From: Shinella lacus
GTDB taxonomy: Bacteria; Pseudomonadota; Alphaproteobacteria; Rhizobiales; Rhizobiaceae
Assembly (NCBI RefSeq): GCF_010994755.1
Contig: NZ_WHSB02000003.1
Location: 653,160-717,159 of the forward strand
Direction: 5' to 3'
DNA: 64,000 nt
Shown one piece after another: positions 61,184 through 64,000 of the stretch. The position numbers and the translations under genes were made by a program. Numbering within the stretch: position 1 is the first letter of the stretch; each line of letters opens with the position of its first letter. Under the pieces are notes generated by a model that saw only the letters and a list, made by a program, of their open reading frames with translations, did no database searches and was not told where the DNA came from.

Positions 61184-62899
61184 TCAATGGCTTTCGCGCG
61201 GAACCGCGTGGCCGCGGCTGCCGACGAGGAAATCGAGGTCGGCCCCCGTATCCGCCTGCATGACGCGCTCGACATAGAGGCCCTGGTAGCCGCCGGCCAT
61301 CGCCGGCACCGGCGCTGTCCAGGCCGCCCGTCGGCGCGCGAGTTCGGCCTCGTCGACATCGAGATGAAGCCTGCGGCCCGCGACGTCGAGCTCGATCCAA
61401 TCGCCATCCTTGACCAGTGCCAGCGTGCCGCCGACGGCGGCTTCGGGTGCCGTGTGCAGCACCACCGTGCCGAAGGCCGTGCCGGACATGCGGGCATCGG
61501 AGATGCGCACCATGTCGCGCACGCCCTGCTTCAGCAGCTTCTGCGGCAGCGCCATGTTGCCAACCTCGGCCATGCCGGGATAACCCTTCGGCCCGCAGTT
61601 CTTCAGCACCATGATCGAGGTCTCGCCGATCTCGAGCGCCGGATCGTCGATGCGCGCCTTGTAGTGATCGATCGTCTCGAAGACGACGGCGCGGCCGCGA
61701 TGCTGCATCAGCGCCGGTGTCGCGGCGGAGGGTTTGATGATGGCGCCGCCGGGCGCGAGATTGCCGCGCAGCACGGCGATGCCGCCACTTGCGGTCAGTG
61801 CCTTGTCGCGCGGCAGGATGACGTCGTCATTGTAGTTCTCGACGCCTTCGATATTGGCGCCGACGCTTTGCCCGGTCACCGTCAGGGCGTCGAGATGTAG
61901 CAGGTCGGCGATCTCCTTCATGACGACGGGAAGGCCGCCGGCATAACAGAAATCCTCCATCAGATAGGCGCCCGATGGCATCAGGTTGAGGATCGTCGGC
62001 ACGTCGCGACCAAAATTGTCCCAGTCGTCGAGCGTCAGTTCGGTGCCGATCCGGCCGGCGATCGCCAGCAGATGCACGACGGCATTGGTCGAGCCGCCGA
62101 TCGCGCCATTGATGCGGATGGCATTGGCAAAGGCGTCCCGCGTCAGGATCTGTGACAGGCGCAGGTCCTCGGCGACCATCTCAACGATCCGCCGCCCGGT
62201 GAGCCGCGCCAGTCGTGCGCGGTGGGCATCGACGGCGGGATAGGCGGCGTTGCCGGGCAGCGCGAGGCCGAGGGCCTCCACCATCGAGGCCATGGTGGAG
62301 GCCGTGCCCATGGTCATGCAATGGCCGGGCGAGCGCGACATGGCGCTTTCGGCGGCCTGGAAATCCTTCTGCGACATCACACCGGCGCGCACATCCTCGG
62401 AGAATTTCCAGACATCGGTGCCGGAGCCGATGGTGCGGCCCTTCAGCCGTCCGTTCAGCATCGGCCCGCCCGAAATGACGATGGACGGCAGGTCGCAGGA
62501 GGCGGCGCCCATGACCAGCGACGGCGTGGTCTTGTCGCAGCCCGCCATCAACACGACGCCGTCCATCGGATTGCCGCGGATCGCCTCCTCCACATCCATC
62601 GAGGCGAGGTTGCGGAAGAGCATGGCGGTCGGGCGCAGGTTCGATTCGCCGCAGGAGAAGACCGGGAACTCCAAGGGCAGGCCACCCGCCTCCAGCACGC
62701 CCGCCTTGATATGCTCGACCAGCCCGCGGAAATGCGCGTTGCAGGGGGTGAGTTCGGAGAAGGTGTTGCAGATGCCGATGACCGGCCGCCCGTCGAAAGC
62801 GTCGTCCGGCAGTCCGTTGTTCTTCATCCAGCTCCGGTGAATGAACGCATCCTTGTCCATCCCGCCGAACCAGTGCTGCGACCGCAATTTCCGGGACAT
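61184..62899 (-). CDS. IlvD/Edd family dehydratase, L-arabinonate dehydratase-like
   Basis: 571 residues. Three Fe-S cluster cysteines in expected context: Cys53 (TPCNAHF), Cys121 (AGCDKTTPS, with carbamylatable Lys123) and Cys194 (GHCMTMGTA). The N-terminus GGMDKDAFIHRSWMKNNGLP matches rhizobial L-arabinonate dehydratase. The enzyme dehydrates a sugar acid to a 2-keto-3-deoxy acid. First gene of an operon with the DapA-family and GntR genes. AGGAGGGG precedes the ATG. Confidence 0.92.
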   Translation of the reverse strand: MSRKLRSQHWFGGMDKDAFIHRSWMKNNGLPDDAFDGRPVIGICNTFSELTPCNAHFRGLVEHIKAGVLEAGGLPLEFPVFSCGESNLRPTAMLFRNLASMDVEEAIRGNPMDGVVLMAGCDKTTPSLVMGAASCDLPSIVISGGPMLNGRLKGRTIGSGTDVWKFSEDVRAGVMSQKDFQAAESAMSRSPGHCMTMGTASTMASMVEALGLALPGNAAYPAVDAHRARLARLTGRRIVEMVAEDLRLSQILTRDAFANAIRINGAIGGSTNAVVHLLAIAGRIGTELTLDDWDNFGRDVPTILNLMPSGAYLMEDFCYAGGLPVVMKEIADLLHLDALTVTGQSVGANIEGVENYNDDVILPRDKALTASGGIAVLRGNLAPGGAIIKPSAATPALMQHRGRAVVFETIDHYKARIDDPALEIGETSIMVLKNCGPKGYPGMAEVGNMALPQKLLKQGVRDMVRISDARMSGTAFGTVVLHTAPEAAVGGTLALVKDGDWIELDVAGRRLHLDVDEAELARRRAAWTAPVPAMAGGYQGLYVERVMQADTGADLDFLVGSRGHAVPRESH

Positions 62900-62914
62900 G
62901 TCCCCTCCTCACTT

Positions 62915-62968
62915 CCATATGATGCCGATTTTCATATTCTCATATAATCGGAGTTATTATTGGTCAAG
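62915..62968 (-). promoter_or_regulatory. promoter with candidate GntR operators for the arabinonate dehydratase operon
   Basis: Minus-strand CTTGAC (62963-62968) with a -10 region near 62941-62947 (TATATG). Three ATATGA/TCATAT half-sites at 62917-62922, 62932-62937 and 62940-62945 form inverted repeats across and downstream of the -10, as expected for a FadR-type repressor such as the operon's own GntR protein. Confidence 0.55.
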
Positions 62969-62987
62969 CAAGGAACGGGCAAAGAAA

Positions 62988-63016
62988 AACCTCCGGCGAA
63001 GGGTGCGCCGGAGGTT
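62988..63016 (-). terminator. terminator of the SDR/galactonate dehydratase operon
   Basis: AACCTCCGGCG-AAGGGTG-CGCCGGAGGTT, an 11-base perfect stem, with TTTTTC following on the minus strand. It separates the SDR/DgoD-like operon from the arabinonate dehydratase operon. Confidence 0.88.
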
Positions 63017-63042
63017 CGGATGGTTTGAAGAAAGGTGGGTGT

Positions 63043-63819
63043 TCAGGGGTGGTGCAGGACGCTCAGGCCGCCATCCACCGTCAGGCATGTGGCGTTCATG
63101 AAAGGGCACTCATCGGATGTCATGAAGAGAGCGGCCTTGGCGATCTCTTCCGGCGTCGCGATGCGCCCGCCCGGATGCAGCGTCATCGTCGCCGCTTCCG
63201 CCGCGACGGGATCGGGAAAACTGTTCCAGTATTCGACGGCCTTCTGGGTGCGCACGTAACCGGGCGCGAGCGCGTTCACGCGAACCCCCTGCCCGGCATA
63301 TTCGAGGCCGAGCGCCTTGGTCATGCCGAGCAACGCATGTTTGGCGACGGGGTAGGGAAAGGTGTGCGGGATGATGGTGAAGGCATGGGTCGAGGCGATG
63401 TTGAGGATGACACCGCCGCCGTCCTCGATCATGCCTGGCAGCACGGCCCTGCTGCAATTCCAGGCGCCTTTGAGGTTGATGTCGAAACAGCGCTGCCAGT
63501 CGGCATCCGAGAGTTTCAGCGGCTCGAAGAAGACGTTGACGCCGGCATTGTTGACGAGTGCGTTCGGCCGACCGATTTCGCTGGTCGCAACAGCAACGGC
63601 ACGCTCGATGGCGTCGGCATCCGTGATGTCCGCCGACGCATGAGCCACCCGCCCACCGGTTGCCCGAAGCCGCGCGGCTTCCGCCGCAAGCAGGTCGCCA
63701 TCGCGATCGATCAGGAAGAGGCTCGCCCCCTCGCCAAGAAAGACCTCGGCAATGGCAAGGCCGATGCCCTGCGCTGCGCCCGTGACGACGACGCGTTTTC
63801 CCTCAAGACGTCCAGCCAT
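63043..63819 (-). CDS. SDR family oxidoreductase, probable sugar dehydrogenase
   Basis: 258 residues: TGAAQGIG, NNAG, YPVAK catalytic motif, and VDGGLSVLHHP at the end. In a sugar-acid cluster it is a plausible aldose 1-dehydrogenase or sugar-acid dehydrogenase. ATG 63819 has GGAGAGCGG upstream; a GTG at 63837 overlaps the preceding gene. It ends before a strong terminator. Confidence 0.9.
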   Translation of the reverse strand: MAGRLEGKRVVVTGAAQGIGLAIAEVFLGEGASLFLIDRDGDLLAAEAARLRATGGRVAHASADITDADAIERAVAVATSEIGRPNALVNNAGVNVFFEPLKLSDADWQRCFDINLKGAWNCSRAVLPGMIEDGGGVILNIASTHAFTIIPHTFPYPVAKHALLGMTKALGLEYAGQGVRVNALAPGYVRTQKAVEYWNSFPDPVAAEAATMTLHPGGRIATPEEIAKAALFMTSDECPFMNATCLTVDGGLSVLHHP

Positions 63820-63830
63820 ATCCGCTCTCC

Positions 63831-64000
63831 TCACCACTCGGCCACGCTGCCATCCTCATGGCGCCAGACGGGGTTGCGCCAGCGATGGCCTTCCTTGGCC
63901 CGCTCGATGACATAGGCCTCGTCCACCTCGATGCCGAGGCCCGGTCCCTGCGGGATCGACACGAAGCCATCCGCATAGTGGAACACCTCCTTGTTCGAGA
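63831..64000 (-). CDS. galactonate dehydratase-like enolase superfamily protein (C-terminal end only)
   Basis: The last 56 codons of a gene running in from beyond the window: [20 protein letters not shown] and [19 protein letters not shown]. This ending is typical of DgoD and related mandelate racemase/enolase superfamily sugar-acid dehydratases. Its stop is 11 bases before the SDR start, so the two are co-transcribed. Exact sugar acid cannot be told from the fragment. Confidence 0.8.
   Translation of the reverse strand, partial: SNKEVFHYADGFVSIPQGPGLGIEVDEAYVIERAKEGHRWRNPVWRHEDGSVAEW

Noticed and set aside
1..64000. CRISPR arrays, tRNA or rRNA genes, prophage or insertion sequences
   Set aside because: No regularly spaced repeats, no cloverleaf or rRNA motifs, and no transposase, integrase or phage structural genes were found.

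Overview
The window is a GC-rich, almost fully coding stretch of an alphaproteobacterial replicon, most likely from Rhizobiaceae (Rhizobium/Agrobacterium/Ensifer/Shinella group). Supporting signs are an imuA-imuB-dnaE2 cassette behind a GTTC-N7-GTTC LexA box, a TGA-N9-TCA iron-responsive (RirA-type) operator, a fragment of a rhizobial intergenic repeat, CTTGAC-type -35 elements, and many ABC transporter/dehydrogenase/regulator clusters. No rRNA, tRNA, CRISPR array, phage or insertion sequence was found. There is one candidate small RNA.

Layout. 0-4 kb: small membrane protein, a D-2-hydroxyacid dehydrogenase and a divergent CocE-type hydrolase. 4-9.6 kb: SOS mutagenesis operon. 9.6-14.8 kb: two convergent DUF883 proteins, a GlxA/AraC regulator, a gluconate-5-dehydrogenase-like SDR, an EamA transporter and a divergent MocR regulator. 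14.8-25.4 kb: a spermidine/putrescine-type ABC transporter, an SDR, an FCD-type GntR regulator, then a kinase and a phospholyase-type class III aminotransferase, RidA, and an ornithine-racemase-like protein fused to a degenerate arginase-like domain. A shared 9-base motif (TTGATGCAT) upstream of three of these transcription units suggests one regulon for amino acid or amino alcohol use. 25.4-26.2 kb: gene remains (dadA and a C45-type hydrolase) beside a rhizobial repeat. 26.2-28.2 kb: MHYT-GGDEF-EAL protein.

28.4-34.2 kb: a set resembling E. coli ynbABCD (CDP-alcohol phosphatidyltransferase, CDP-diglyceride synthase, hydrolase-methyltransferase, PAP2-dual specificity phosphatase) with an added PlsC-type acyltransferase and a small membrane protein. 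This looks like a self-contained but functionally undefined phospholipid pathway. 34.2-40.3 kb: RarA, then an ssuBAC-like transporter with an LLM monooxygenase and a flavin reductase (organosulfur or related scavenging). 40.4-43.6 kb: two SDRs, a D-serine dehydratase/D-threonine aldolase-type enzyme and RidA.

43.6-51.9 kb: an iron uptake island. A DUF2218 protein and a FecCD/FecCD/FepC transporter lie divergent from an ECF sigma factor, FecR, a TonB-dependent receptor with an STN domain, and a siderophore-binding protein, with the iron box between the two arms. 51.9-59.3 kb: a sugar ABC transporter operon with SIS-domain and PfkB enzymes and a divergent ROK repressor, with a perfect 9+5+9 palindrome between them. 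59.3-59.5 kb: structured RNA candidate. 59.5-64 kb: sugar-acid catabolism (GntR regulator, DapA-family enzyme, L-arabinonate-dehydratase-like IlvD/Edd protein, SDR, and the C-terminal end of a galactonate dehydratase-like protein cut by the window edge).
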